From the NCBI GenBank assembly GCA_036574075.1, contig JAINCN010000033.1, positions 1-36,739 on the forward strand: DNA of 36,739 nt, written 5' to 3'. Shown piece after piece: positions 11,060 through 18,769 of the stretch. How positions within the stretch are numbered: position 1 is the first letter of the stretch; every line of letters starts with the position of its first letter. The translations under genes and the position numbers were made by a program. The notes beneath the pieces are model-generated. The model made no database searches. It saw only the letters and a list, made by a program, of their open reading frames with translations, and was not told the DNA's origin. This stretch comes from Deltaproteobacteria bacterium. Lineage in GTDB: Bacteria > Desulfobacterota > Dissulfuribacteria > Dissulfuribacterales > UBA5754.

Positions 11060-11155
11060 CTTCATGCCGGCGTAGACCTTGATCCGTATATCTTTGAGCA
11101 GTGGATGCCGACCCGCGTATTGATGCCTTCCGTGGCAGGACATGCCGGCATGAAG
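11060..11155. other. Inverted repeat in the amtB-glnB gap
   Basis: CTTCATGCCGG (11060-11070) and CCGGCATGAAG (11145-11155) are perfect inverted repeats 74 bases apart; the right copy lies within a self-complementary CATGCCGGCATG. The segment 11025-11239 is otherwise AT-rich and holds no convincing gene. It could end the amtB transcript or be a relic of an insertion. Confidence 0.3.
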
Positions 11156-11239
11156 AAACGTTTATAAGCATATATATTCCAATTATGGACTCGGCATTAC
11201 TTATGAAGGTTTGAGTAAAAGGCCTTTCGATGAATCGGA

Positions 11240-12541
11240 TTAAATGACATAGGCCTCCTCTCCGTGTTCGGTCTCGTCGATTCCGGTGACCTCCTCGTCT
11301 GCTTCCACGCGTAGGCCCACGAACGCCTTGATGAGCATGAAGATGATGAAGGTGGCGACTGCGCAATAAATGGCGGTGACGGCTGCAGCGACGATCTGTG
11401 TCCAGAGCTGTCCTGGGTTGCCGTAAAGGAGTCCCTTGCCTGCCTCGTTTATGGCCGGATCTGCGAAGACCCCGGTGAGGATGGCGCCGAGGGTCCCAGC
11501 CACCCCGTGGATCCCGAATGCGTCGAGGGTGTCGTCATAGCCGAGTTTCGGCTTGAGCCAGGCGACGGAGAAGAAGGGCACGACGCCGGCGAGGATCCCC
11601 AGGATGAGTGCCCCGGTGATGTTCACGAATCCTGCAGCCGGGGTGATGGCGACGAGTCCGGCCACCGCCCCTGACGCAAGGCCGAGAACAGTGGGTTTCT
11701 TCGAGAAGATCCACTCGGTGATCATCCAGCTCACGGCGGCTATAGCCGCGGCCGTGTTGGTGTTGATGAAGGCCGCTCCCGCAAGTCCGTTCGCCGCAAG
11801 GGCGCTTCCCGCGTTGAAACCGAACCACCCGAACCATAGAAGCCCTGCTCCGAGGATCACGAGGGTGAGGTTATGAGGTTTGAGCGTCATGTCGCGCCGC
11901 TTCCCGAGGACCACGGCCCCGACCAGGGCGGCGATTCCCGCATTGATGTGGACGACGGTGCCGCCTGCGAAGTCAAGGGCGCCCTGTTGTGCCAGGAACC
12001 CACCTCCCCACACCCAGTGGGCCACCGGGGCGTAGACAACAGTGAGCCAGAGGACCAAAAAGAGTATCCAGGCGGAGAATTTCATCCGCTCGATGTAGGC
12101 CCCGCTTGCAAGTGCCACGGTGATGGCCGCGAACGTGAGCTGGAAGACGATGAAGACGAACTCAGGGATCTTCCCGGAGAGGGCGTCCACTCCGATCCCA
12201 GCGAGGAATAACTTGTCGAGACCTCCGATGAAGCCCGAGACGTCAGGGCCGAAGGATAGGCTGTAGCCATATGCCACCCAGAGGACGCTCACAATCGCGA
12301 ACGCAACGAAGGACATGGCCATGGTGTTCAAGGCGTCCTTGCGCTTGGAGAGCCCGCCGTAGAAGAGGGCGAGACCAGGGAGGGTCATGAGCATGACGAA
12401 CGCTGACGAGACGAGCATCCAGGCCGTGTCGCCCGTGTCGAGGGTGGGAGGCGGGGCCGCCTCCTCGGCAAAGGCCATGGCCGGCGCAAGGAACATGGCC
12501 GGCGAGAGGATCGAGAGGAAGGTGCGGATCGGGTTTTTCAT
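11240..12541 (-). CDS. amtB: Ammonium transporter AmtB
   Basis: AmtB is a trimeric inner-membrane ammonium channel closed by the PII protein when nitrogen is plentiful. The 433-residue protein begins with a cleavable-looking leader ([12 protein letters not shown]...AMAFAEE), followed by eleven hydrophobic segments and family motifs [35 protein letters not shown] and [13 protein letters not shown], which include the two pore histidines (VHI and GIHG). The ATG at 12541 is preceded by AGGAGG at good spacing; an upstream frame from 12565 lacks this. It is the second gene after a strong sigma-54 promoter; the first is a broken porin gene ending 25 bases upstream. Confidence 0.96.
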   Translation of the reverse strand: MKNPIRTFLSILSPAMFLAPAMAFAEEAAPPPTLDTGDTAWMLVSSAFVMLMTLPGLALFYGGLSKRKDALNTMAMSFVAFAIVSVLWVAYGYSLSFGPDVSGFIGGLDKLFLAGIGVDALSGKIPEFVFIVFQLTFAAITVALASGAYIERMKFSAWILFLVLWLTVVYAPVAHWVWGGGFLAQQGALDFAGGTVVHINAGIAALVGAVVLGKRRDMTLKPHNLTLVILGAGLLWFGWFGFNAGSALAANGLAGAAFINTNTAAAIAAVSWMITEWIFSKKPTVLGLASGAVAGLVAITPAAGFVNITGALILGILAGVVPFFSVAWLKPKLGYDDTLDAFGIHGVAGTLGAILTGVFADPAINEAGKGLLYGNPGQLWTQIVAAAVTAIYCAVATFIIFMLIKAFVGLRVEADEEVTGIDETEHGEEAYVI

Positions 12542-12566
12542 GGTAGATGCCTCCTTTTTCCCCAAA

Positions 12567-12846
12567 TCAGAAGCTCAGGGAGGCGGAGATGCCTCCGTAG
12601 AAGAAGGTGTCGTCGTCTCCGTCCACGCTCCGCCACTGCATTTCGTCAGAGGCGTCGTCAGAGAGGGGGAAGGTGATGTAGGCCTGGGGGGTGATCGAGA
12701 TGTACTGGGCAACGGGAATGGAGAGGGATGCGGAGATCGTCGCCCTCCTCCTCGGCGAGTACGGGTTGAACAGACGTCGCGATGGCGGCGAGGGATGCGG
12801 CAGTGATCCCCTTGAGTGTGTTTCCGAGATGCAGTCTCCTTTTCAT
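12567..12846 (-). pseudogene. Collapsed outer-membrane porin-like gene at the head of the amtB operon
   Basis: The frame opens well: GGGAGGAG precedes an ATG at 12846 that encodes a clear signal peptide (MKRRLHLGNTLKGITAASLA...PVLAEEE). After about 37 codons the continuing frame is junk, but another frame from about 12734 to the TGA at 12567 reads as a beta-barrel C-terminus: SIPVAQYISITPQAYITF, then [14 protein letters not shown] with a terminal Phe. The middle is missing and the two ends are out of frame. This fits an internal deletion plus frameshift in an exported barrel protein. TorF/Gcw_chp-type porins are often found beside ammonium transporters, which makes that family plausible but unproven. 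Confidence 0.7.
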
Positions 12847-12897
12847 GACTCCTCCCTAATGGGTGTTTTTGTGAGCACAAAGCCCGGAGTTTGTAAA

Positions 12898-12913
12898 AGC
12901 AAGGGATGTGCCG
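12898..12913 (-). promoter_or_regulatory. Sigma-54 promoter of the amtB operon
   Basis: The minus-strand sequence CGGCACATCCCTTGCT matches the consensus TGGCACG-N4-TTGCW with GG and GC exactly ten bases apart and both half-sites intact. Transcription would start near 12887, leaving a 40-base leader before the porin pseudogene and then amtB. Confidence 0.85.
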
Positions 12914-12980
12914 TAATGCAAAAGAATAGAAATTTATAATAAAAACAATAAAATAATATTGTAGCTTCTGTTCATTTTTA

Positions 12981-13023
12981 TACAAAATTGTAATTTCCTA
13001 AAAAAATAAATTACAAAATTGTA
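12981..13023. promoter_or_regulatory. Two perfect TACAAAATTGTA palindromes upstream of the amtB promoter
   Basis: The 12-bp palindrome occurs at 12981-12992 and again at 13012-13023, 31 bp centre to centre (three helical turns), at about -100 and -131 from the predicted start. The second extends to ATTACAAAATTGTAAAT. The placement fits enhancer sites of a sigma-54 activator. The 12914-13080 stretch is otherwise very AT-rich and holds no gene. Confidence 0.7.
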
Positions 13024-13264
13024 AATTATCTCCATTTCATCCCTATCTGAAGGATGCCTTCGATTCCCGGAAGATGTGACCTCTCACTCAAAGCGTCTTA
13101 GGTGCCCTTATGAACGTTTTCGTAAGGGGGTGGCTTAGCCCTTTACTGATGACATGCTTCGGAAACTGGCCGAAATCCGCGGCGTCCTGGTGGAGGGTCC
13201 GGCCCATCAGGATGGTTACGATGATCCTTCCCCGGCTTGTGGTCGATGAGATGAGAGGAGGGAT

Positions 13265-13308
13265 ATTGAAGCAACGCCGCGAGAATCGGGTTTTTTCAGC
13301 GGGATCAG
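13265..13308 (-). repeat. Half copy of the 148-bp palindromic element
   Basis: These 44 bases are the exact reverse complement of 3522-3565, the left end of the element at 3522-3669. The other half is absent. It touches the end of a transposase scrap, so the copy was probably cut by a later insertion. Bases 13024-13264 upstream of it hold nothing else I can identify. Confidence 0.7.
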
Positions 13309-13463
13309 AGCTGATCGTCAAACAGGCCCAGTAGCATGACCCCTTTGTTGATAAGGGCATGGATTTGCGGCCTGGTGATGGCTGCAATGTAGTGAAAATC
13401 GTGTTCGCTCAGAAGATCGATCTGCCACTGTTTGATCATGCCCCGATCGCCCACTAAGGTAAT
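13305..13463 (-). pseudogene. Fragment of an IS1634-family-like DDE transposase
   Basis: The frame encodes about 50 residues: VGDRGMIKQWQIDLL, then HDFHYIAAITRPQIHALI and LLGLFDDQL. The VGDRGM block, a YI-ALR-P-IRAL segment and an LFDE-type end are typical of the catalytic core region of IS1634-type (IS4-like DDE) transposases, which are normally more than 500 residues long. Only this central scrap remains, bounded on one side by palindromic copy B and on the other by the half element at 13265-13308. Family assignment is by recalled motif only. Confidence 0.6.
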
Positions 13464-13464
13464 C

Positions 13465-13606
13465 CCTGAATCCGTGGGTCTACGGCCGGGGTATTTGTTC
13501 CGTGCGGCAAATAGCCTCCTGTCCATGGGGGCGGATTTGCCATTCGAGCCCTGTCCATGGGCGCCTCCATCCACAAATACCCCGGCCGTAGGCCCACGGA
13601 TTCAGG
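13465..13606. repeat. Palindromic element, copy B
   Basis: Outer arms CCTGAATCCGTGGG and CCCACGGATTCAGG, then inner arms tctacggccggggtatttg and caaataccccggccgtaggc, make a stem of about 35 bp with one mismatch. Between the arms lie further hairpins built on GGCAAAT...ATTTGCC and GTCCATGGGCGCC. The right flank continues TTCTTGACGGCCCT, similar to the outer end of copy D. The copy truncates the adjacent transposase fragment. Confidence 0.75.
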
Positions 13607-13756
13607 TTCTTGACGGCCCTATTTTAATTGTGATATACGTCCTTTGTGTTATTAGGAGTTGTGAGAGAGGAGTTAGAGGAGATTTTGGGCCCAAATTCAG
13701 CGTTCACTGGTCACCCTGCCCCAAATCCTTGAAAAGCGATTTCCTATTACCTTAAT

Positions 13757-13828
13757 AGGAAGGGCCACAAAAGGCCAAAAATCCATCAAAGGAGGGTTTG
13801 ATTTATGAGACGGTCTTATTACAAATAG
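13757..13828 (+). promoter_or_regulatory. Duplicated porin leader with a seven-codon frame
   Basis: The block AGGAAGGGCCACAAAAGG, CCAAAAATC, ATCAAAGGAGGGTTTG and TTTATGA occurs twice: here, and from 13841 up to the porin start, where it is split by the 122-bp element. In this first copy the strong ribosome site leads to ATG at 13805 and the frame M-R-R-S-Y-Y-K, stop at 13828, resembling the porin's M-K-R-S start. It may be the stump of a duplicated gene or a leader peptide. The 13607-13756 stretch before it holds a small hairpin (CCTATT/AATAGG, 13743-13759) and no gene. Confidence 0.45.
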
Positions 13829-13870
13829 AAGGGTCACAAAAGGAAGGGCCACAAAAGGCCAAAAATCTAT

Positions 13871-13992
13871 TTCTACTCAGACACATTGATATCCCAAGCA
13901 GTTCGATCGACGAGGAATCTTGCAGATAAGCCTCTGAACGGGAAGATTTTTCACTCTCTTCGGTCCTAAAAACGTAAATTGTCGGAGTAGAA
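13871..13992. mobile_element. 122-bp MITE-like element inserted in the porin leader
   Basis: The ends are inverted repeats, TTCTACTCAGACAC at the left and TTCTACTCCGACAA read from the right. Both flanks carry CTAT, and the parallel leader copy at 13776-13790 shows the unoccupied site (AAAAATCCATCAAAGG), so the target duplication of 4 bp is directly supported. There is no coding frame. The autonomous partner is not in the window. Related single ends lie at 115-126 and 36617. Confidence 0.75.
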
Positions 13993-14014
13993 CTATCAAA
14001 GGAGGGTTTGTTTT

Positions 14015-15388
14015 ATGAAGAGGAGCGCCTTTATTTTCTTGTCTACCCTAGCATTGGGTGCCATGCCATTGGTAACTGCCCATGCTGGGCCAGTTATGGA
14101 GTTTGGGGATGAAAGCTATCTCCAGATGGATGTAAAGCTTCAGGGCATAGCCGACTATGCTGATTTCGGCTCAGGTCTCACGGGTGATGACGACAAATGG
14201 GACCTAAACCTCAGGAGGACCCGTATCTCTCTTACCGGGTTTTTAAATGAAACCTGGGGCGCAAAGTTTCAGACCTGCGGCGGGACCAGTGTAGACCGCC
14301 AGATGGGCGGCACAGGTTTTTCCTTAGCCAACAGCAATGACAAGAACAACACCAGGATGAGGGTGATTGACGCATATCTCATGGGACTCTTCAATGACTG
14401 GCTGAACATCAAAGTGGGGTTGACAAAGATCCCCCTCACACGTGCCAATCTCGACGAATGTTTTGCCCCACTTACAACAGAGAGGTCGCGGTTCGTCTAT
14501 ACTCCATTTGGCCTTGATGCCTCAAAAAGCAGTAGGGATATGGGTATAGTTGCCTCTGGAAACTTCTTTGAAGACCACATCAAGTACTGGGCTGCTATCA
14601 TGGAGGGAAGGGATGGAGCGGCAAAATTCCCCAATCCCTTTATCGACAAGACCTTTTACACCAGCCCTGAGCCTGATAGCAACCTGGAGTATGTCCTGAG
14701 ACTCCACTATTCCTTCCTTGATCCTGAAAACGGCCCCACATCCATGGGATACGACGGTACCTATCTCGGGAAAAAGGGGAGGATCTTTACCATTGGGGCT
14801 GCAGGTGCATATGAGGCAGACGTGGCCTACGAAAACACAGCACCAGCAGGCGCACCGGGCACGCCACAATTTTTCGAGGCAAAGGTGCTCGATGACGACA
14901 AGGTGGACTACTGGGCCTTTACAGCAGATGCCTTTCTCGAGATTCCGGTTACCGGAAACGGCGACTGGCTTACACTCACCGGCCTCTACCTCAAAGTGGA
15001 TCTTGATGACGCCTATAAGACTGCCAGGGCTGTGGCGGACCTCAACACCATCGTGGGTGGCCTTGTTGGTCAGAGAGAGGGTTGGTTAGTAAAGGGCGGC
15101 TATATACTCCCCTTCAGGGTAAAGGATAATGGCATGATTCAACCCTTTGCCCGATATGAGCATTGGGACTATGCCCACCTTTACGGGGTTGACGACCAGA
15201 CCGTTGATGAGTGGGGTGTTGGTTTCAATTACTACCCGCTGGGCAATCTCAATCTCCGCTTCGCCCTTGAATACCAGCATGCGGACTATGATAAGCCTAC
15301 AAAATTTGGCGACTACATGAGCCAGAAAAACAATATATTTTACGATGATGCCGACATCTTGACGCTTGAATTTATGATTTCAATATAA
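14015..15388 (+). CDS. Outer-membrane porin, OprO/OprP-like, resembling selenite/tellurite-associated ExtI
   Basis: A 457-residue exported beta-barrel with a signal peptide (MKRSAFIFLSTLALGAMPLVTAHA). Features of the phosphate-selective-porin superfamily include DLNLRRTRISLTGFLNETWGAKFQ near the N-terminus, IKVGLTKIPLTRANLDECFAPL and alternating aromatic strands to the end. The wording around these motifs resembles porins annotated ExtI in Geobacter-type anaerobes, where they are linked to selenite and tellurite reduction; that assignment is from memory. AAGGAGGG lies eight bases ahead of the ATG. Codon use is visibly AT-richer than in flanking genes and the gene is surrounded by mobile debris, so transfer is likely. 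A small exported protein gene follows. Confidence 0.82.
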   Translation: MKRSAFIFLSTLALGAMPLVTAHAGPVMEFGDESYLQMDVKLQGIADYADFGSGLTGDDDKWDLNLRRTRISLTGFLNETWGAKFQTCGGTSVDRQMGGTGFSLANSNDKNNTRMRVIDAYLMGLFNDWLNIKVGLTKIPLTRANLDECFAPLTTERSRFVYTPFGLDASKSSRDMGIVASGNFFEDHIKYWAAIMEGRDGAAKFPNPFIDKTFYTSPEPDSNLEYVLRLHYSFLDPENGPTSMGYDGTYLGKKGRIFTIGAAGAYEADVAYENTAPAGAPGTPQFFEAKVLDDDKVDYWAFTADAFLEIPVTGNGDWLTLTGLYLKVDLDDAYKTARAVADLNTIVGGLVGQREGWLVKGGYILPFRVKDNGMIQPFARYEHWDYAHLYGVDDQTVDEWGVGFNYYPLGNLNLRFALEYQHADYDKPTKFGDYMSQKNNIFYDDADILTLEFMISI

Positions 15389-15394
15389 AATCTA

Positions 15395-15427
15395 AGGTAG
15401 GCCCTCTAAAAGAAAGAGGGCCTACCT
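15395..15427 (+). terminator. Strong hairpin after the porin gene
   Basis: AGGTAGGCCCTCT and AGAGGGCCTACCT form a perfect 13-bp stem with a seven-base A-rich loop, starting seven bases after the porin stop. There is no T tract directly after, so it could attenuate read-through into the next gene or protect the porin mRNA end. Confidence 0.65.
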
Positions 15428-15473
15428 ACTTGTAGAGTTTGCAGTATAAACTGGTTTTTTTGATGGAACTAAA

Positions 15474-15806
15474 ATGAATAAAATCCTTGCGTTTACCCTT
15501 GTTTTTATCTTCCTTTTGAGCGGAATCGCCTTTTCAGAAGAGGTGGTGATAAAGCTCAAGTCCGGGGATTCCATCTCTATCACATATACCGGTGCCATAG
15601 AAGATATTTCATACCATGGTGATAAGGATGGTATAGCTGGAATAGTTAATAAGTCATCTCCAAAGGCCATTCATGAAGCTGGACCGTCACAGGATAATAA
15701 TGCCCTTAACGCAAAAAAGACCTCTGAGGAAAAGGACACTGCAACGGAGAAAAAGAAAGGGTGGGGGCTTCGCTTAAAATGGGCAGAGCCCAAGGATGAG
15801 TATTAA
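15474..15806 (+). CDS. Small exported protein of unknown function
   Basis: The 110-residue product starts with a typical signal peptide (MNKILAFTLVFIFLLSGIAFS, cleavage likely before EEVV). A short segment VVIKLKSGDSISITYTGAIEDISY resembles the small beta-structured repeats seen in many periplasmic proteins, and the rest is charged and low-complexity (KKTSEEKDTATEKKKG). I do not recognise a family. It follows the porin by 85 bases in the same direction, with similar AT-rich codon use, so the two probably moved together and may act together in the envelope. Confidence 0.65.
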   Translation: MNKILAFTLVFIFLLSGIAFSEEVVIKLKSGDSISITYTGAIEDISYHGDKDGIAGIVNKSSPKAIHEAGPSQDNNALNAKKTSEEKDTATEKKKGWGLRLKWAEPKDEY

Positions 15807-16006
15807 TTATTCCGTAAAGGAGAAGGGTCTTTCTCAACTTCACGACGATCTTCCTGGACGGGACTGAGTGTGGTATTCCTCTTATGAGGCCGGTGTAGGA
15901 TCGAGCGGCGTGGTCCTTTCGTTTTTCCATTTCCTGACGGTCTGTCTCGTGATGTTGTATTTCCTTGCGAGTTCCCTGGGGAGTGTAGACTCGCGGAACT
16001 CCATCG
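15807..16006 (-). pseudogene. N-terminal remnant of an IS481-like transposase
   Basis: From about 16004 the minus strand encodes EFRESTLPRELARKYNITRQ followed by TVRKWKN, the helix-turn-helix that opens IS481-type transposases. The frame stops at 15882, but a second frame resumes with HRPHKRNTTLSPVQEDRREV as in the next part of such proteins, so a frameshift lies near 15885-15905. Everything after is missing. The fragment begins exactly at the left arm of palindromic copy C. Confidence 0.55.
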
Positions 16007-16166
16007 GTTGATCAACCCTGAATCCGTGAGCCGACGTCCGGGGTATTTGTGGAGTGAGGCGCCCATGGACGGGGGCTATTTGCCGCACGGAACAAATACC
16101 CCGGACGTCAGCTTATTGCGAAAAATTGCCAAGTTAAGTTCATATCTCACGGATTCAGGGATCAAC
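16007..16166. repeat. Palindromic element, copy C (internally deleted)
   Basis: Outer arms (left GTTGATCAACCCTGAATCCG, right CGGATTCAGGGATCAAC) enclose inner arms gccgacgtccggggtatttg and caaataccccggacgtcagc. The right side has a 33-base insert (16115-16147) between the arms. Compared with copy D, the centre lacks the stretch between two CCATGGACGGG direct repeats, as expected from slippage. Confidence 0.75.
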
Positions 16167-16410
16167 GTCAAAGGGGAATCGGTCGCCACCCAGAAGCTGC
16201 CGCAGCCCAACGCGCTGTGCAGCAGACTACTTGCGGTTGCAGACATCCGGCTCCCCCACGTCCTACCCCTGCGCAAGACCCAGGTAACCACCAGGCAAAA
16301 GCTGACAACAAGACGCAAAAAGCTCAAAAAATCAACAGATTAAACGACAGATGAATAGACCTTTTTGGCGGAACATCCGATATAATGGAACACGCCATTG
16401 GGCCACCCAT

Positions 16411-16702
16411 TCAATCCTTTCCTTGGTTAAATACCCACGCAGCAGCCCTGCCGCGCCCCTTGAGACTAGCGGCATTTTCCCGGGCCAGTTCAGCCATAAG
16501 CCGCTTGACTTGTGCCCGATCGAAGTGGGTGATGCCGCGAATTTCCGCATTGGTGAGTCCGGGCTCATTTCTTTGCGCGCGCTGACGGAGGATGCTGAGC
16601 ACCCGAGTCTTGGCGGCTTCTCAGTCGATGCGGCGGTATTGCCGCAGGGCAGCAAGCAAGACAAGCCGGTGGTACAGCTCAGCAGCCTGCCTGTTTTTTT
16701 CG
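16411..16702 (-). pseudogene. Remnant of an unknown gene with a winged-helix-like end
   Basis: The minus strand encodes NRQAAELYHRLVLLAALRQY, then RRID, a TGA (16621-16623), and in the same frame EAAKTRVLSILRQRAQRNEP, LTNAEIRGITHFDRAQVKRL and KGRGRAAAWVF, ending at 16411. Upstream, after a shift in an A7 tract near 16702, the frame VELLLHTALHSIKGRSLMPE appears to continue the same protein and overlaps the dus end. The last part looks like a winged helix such as those at the end of AlbA_2 proteins, but I cannot name the family. One stop and one frameshift mark it as broken. Bases 16167-16410 hold nothing I can assign. Confidence 0.4.
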
Positions 16703-16709
16703 CATGACC

Positions 16710-17750
16710 CTATCGGCGAGTATTTCCGGCATTAGCGATCTCCCCTTGATACTGTGCAGAGCAGTGTGCAAAAGCAATTCCACAAACTTGAAAGCCGCAT
16801 GATATGGATTCAAGGAATCCTTCCAGTAATTCCCGAATCTCCGGATACGATCTCGCGCCTGTGATATGGTTTCGAAAGGCCGCACTTCCCGGGAGCCCCC
16901 GGCTCAACCAGGCCAGGTGCTTCCTGACCTTCCAGAGGTCGACTGCCTCGGGATCGCCTGCGCAGGCATCCTCCAAATAGCCTCCCATGATATCCATTTG
17001 CTCGGCCCAGGACAGGGCCTTGAGCCCGGCCAGTTCCCGAAAGATCCAGGGCCGGCCGAGGGCCCCACGGCCGATCATGACCCCGGCTGCACCCGAGTCC
17101 TCGATGGCCTTTGCCGCATCTTGCGGGGAGGCGATGTCCCCGTTTGCGATCACTGGTATGGCGACCGCCTCGCACACCCTCCGGATGGCCTTCCAGTCCG
17201 CCTTTCCTGAAAACATCTGCCTGCGGGTCCTCCCGTGCACCGTTACAAGGGCCGCACCCGCATCCTCGGCGATTCGTGCGATCTCTGGGGCGTTCATTTC
17301 GCCTTCGTCCCAGCCGAGACGGATCTTGACAGTCACCGGGACCGAAACCGCACGGACGATCTCTGAGACGATCCTTTCCGCCCGGGCCGGGTCCCGCATG
17401 AGGGCAGCGCCCGCCCCTCCCTTCACCACCTTGGGCTGGGGACAGCCCATGTTGATGTCGATTGCAGCCGCCCCTTGCTCTGCCGCCATCTCCGCGGCCC
17501 TTGCCATGACCAAGGGATTGCTCCCGAAGATCTGGACCACGAGGGGAAACTCGGCCTCAGCGGTCGAGATCATGCGCCGGGTCTTGAGATTCGCCCGGAC
17601 AAGGGCCTCGGCCGACACCATCTCGGTTGCCACACACCCTGCGCCCATACGCCGGGCAAGCCTTCGAAAGGGGGCGTCAGTGATCCCGGCCATGGGGGCC
17701 AAAAAGAGGGGCGGATCGATGAGGAGGGGACCAATAGAGACGGGCAGCAT
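16710..17750 (-). CDS. dus: tRNA-dihydrouridine synthase, DusB-like
   Basis: Dus enzymes reduce uridine in tRNA D-loops using FMN and NADPH. Motifs present are APMAGITDAPFRRLARRMGA, the substrate/FMN segment DINMGCPQPKVVKGGAGAAL with the catalytic Cys, VTVHGRTRRQMFSGKADW and PVIANGDI, GVMIGRGALGRPWIF. The ATG at 17750 gives 346 residues, somewhat long for DusB. The last 30 residues (from SCGFQVCGIAF) do not resemble the family and are read out of frame from the neighbouring pseudogene remnant, so the original stop was probably lost by recombination near 16800. The gene is divergent from holB with only 36 bases between them. Confidence 0.92.
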   Translation of the reverse strand: MLPVSIGPLLIDPPLFLAPMAGITDAPFRRLARRMGAGCVATEMVSAEALVRANLKTRRMISTAEAEFPLVVQIFGSNPLVMARAAEMAAEQGAAAIDINMGCPQPKVVKGGAGAALMRDPARAERIVSEIVRAVSVPVTVKIRLGWDEGEMNAPEIARIAEDAGAALVTVHGRTRRQMFSGKADWKAIRRVCEAVAIPVIANGDIASPQDAAKAIEDSGAAGVMIGRGALGRPWIFRELAGLKALSWAEQMDIMGGYLEDACAGDPEAVDLWKVRKHLAWLSRGLPGSAAFRNHITGARSYPEIRELLEGFLESISCGFQVCGIAFAHCSAQYQGEIANAGNTRR

Positions 17751-17786
17751 GATGTTTTTTATATACCAGGCGGATAAACTTTTCCC

Positions 17787-18743
17787 ATGCACACACCTCC
17801 CGCTCCAACAGATATTCCCCTCAAAATCTTCGGCCGCGCCCTGACGCGGGGCCGCCTTGCCCATGCCTACGCCCTTTGCGGGCCTGACGCCCAGGTCAGG
17901 GAGGAGGCGGCTTTCGCCATGGCACGCATCCTCCTTTGCGAGACCCCAAATCTTGCGGCCCGGCCCCCTGCGTCCTGCGGAAAATGCCGAGGCTGTACAC
18001 GTGCTGCGCACCGGACCCATCCGGATCTCCTCTTCATCGAGCCGGACGGGGCCATGATTCGGGTGCCCCAGGTAAGAGAGCTTCGCAGGTCCCTCGTGTA
18101 CAGCCCCCTCGAGGCCACCCGCCGGGTCATAGTGATACGGGAGGCCCACCTCATGAACCCGGAAGCAGCCAACACCCTTCTCAAGACACTCGAAGAACCT
18201 GGCGAGGGAAACGTCTTTCTCCTTACAGCCCCTTCCACAGACTCCCTCCTTTCCACCATAGCCTCCCGGTGCCAGACGATCCGCTGTCCGGCCCCAAGTG
18301 AGGAGGTGATGGAAGAGGGCCAGGAAGAGGTCCGGGTCCTGGTCCTTGAACTCATCAAATCCCCGCGCCCCCGGGCAATCGCCATGGCCCTGGCCGCAGC
18401 CAGCCGCTTTGCAAGGACCCCAGAGGCCGCAGGGACCGCAATCCGTGCCCTTAAAGGCCTCGTGCGAGACCTCCTTCTCTCCGCCTGGGAAAACAGGCCC
18501 GTTTCCCAACTGCCGCACCCGGACCGAAACAGGACTGAGGTATCCGATCCTTCGCCCGGCACCGGCGCAGAATCGCTCCGCGCCTGGCTCGGCCGGATAC
18601 GCATGGACGACCTTGCTGCCTATGGGGCCTGGCTCGATGAGGCGGAGCGCGCATTGGAGAGAAACATCAACCGGGAGATCCTCCTCGGCGCGGCCCTTCT
18701 TCTCTGGATCACAGCAAGGCCTCCTGCAGCCCTCCATGCATGA
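17787..18743 (+). CDS. holB: DNA polymerase III delta' subunit
   Basis: The delta' subunit is part of the clamp loader that opens the beta clamp at primers. The 318-residue protein starts HTPPAPTDIPLKIFGRALTR and has LAHAYALCGP (degenerate P-loop, as usual for delta', which does not hydrolyse ATP), the zinc cysteines CGKCRGCTRAAH, RVPQVRELRRSL, the AHLMNPEAANTLLKTLEEPG motif and the SRCQTIRC sensor region. The C-terminal collar domain is less conserved. It precedes ricT and metG, a neighbourhood common in Desulfobacterota and Firmicutes. Its stop lies 17 bases before the flanking repeat of element D. Confidence 0.88.
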   Translation: MHTPPAPTDIPLKIFGRALTRGRLAHAYALCGPDAQVREEAAFAMARILLCETPNLAARPPASCGKCRGCTRAAHRTHPDLLFIEPDGAMIRVPQVRELRRSLVYSPLEATRRVIVIREAHLMNPEAANTLLKTLEEPGEGNVFLLTAPSTDSLLSTIASRCQTIRCPAPSEEVMEEGQEEVRVLVLELIKSPRPRAIAMALAAASRFARTPEAAGTAIRALKGLVRDLLLSAWENRPVSQLPHPDRNRTEVSDPSPGTGAESLRAWLGRIRMDDLAAYGAWLDEAERALERNINREILLGAALLLWITARPPAALHA

Positions 18744-18769
18744 CAGAATCCGCCAATCTCATTTGTCCT

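Noticed and set aside
16621-16623. In-frame TGA in the winged-helix-like remnant as a possible selenocysteine codon, given SelB nearby
   Set aside because: The surrounding residues are not a redox motif, no SECIS-like hairpin is evident right after it, and an upstream frameshift shows that the gene is already broken.
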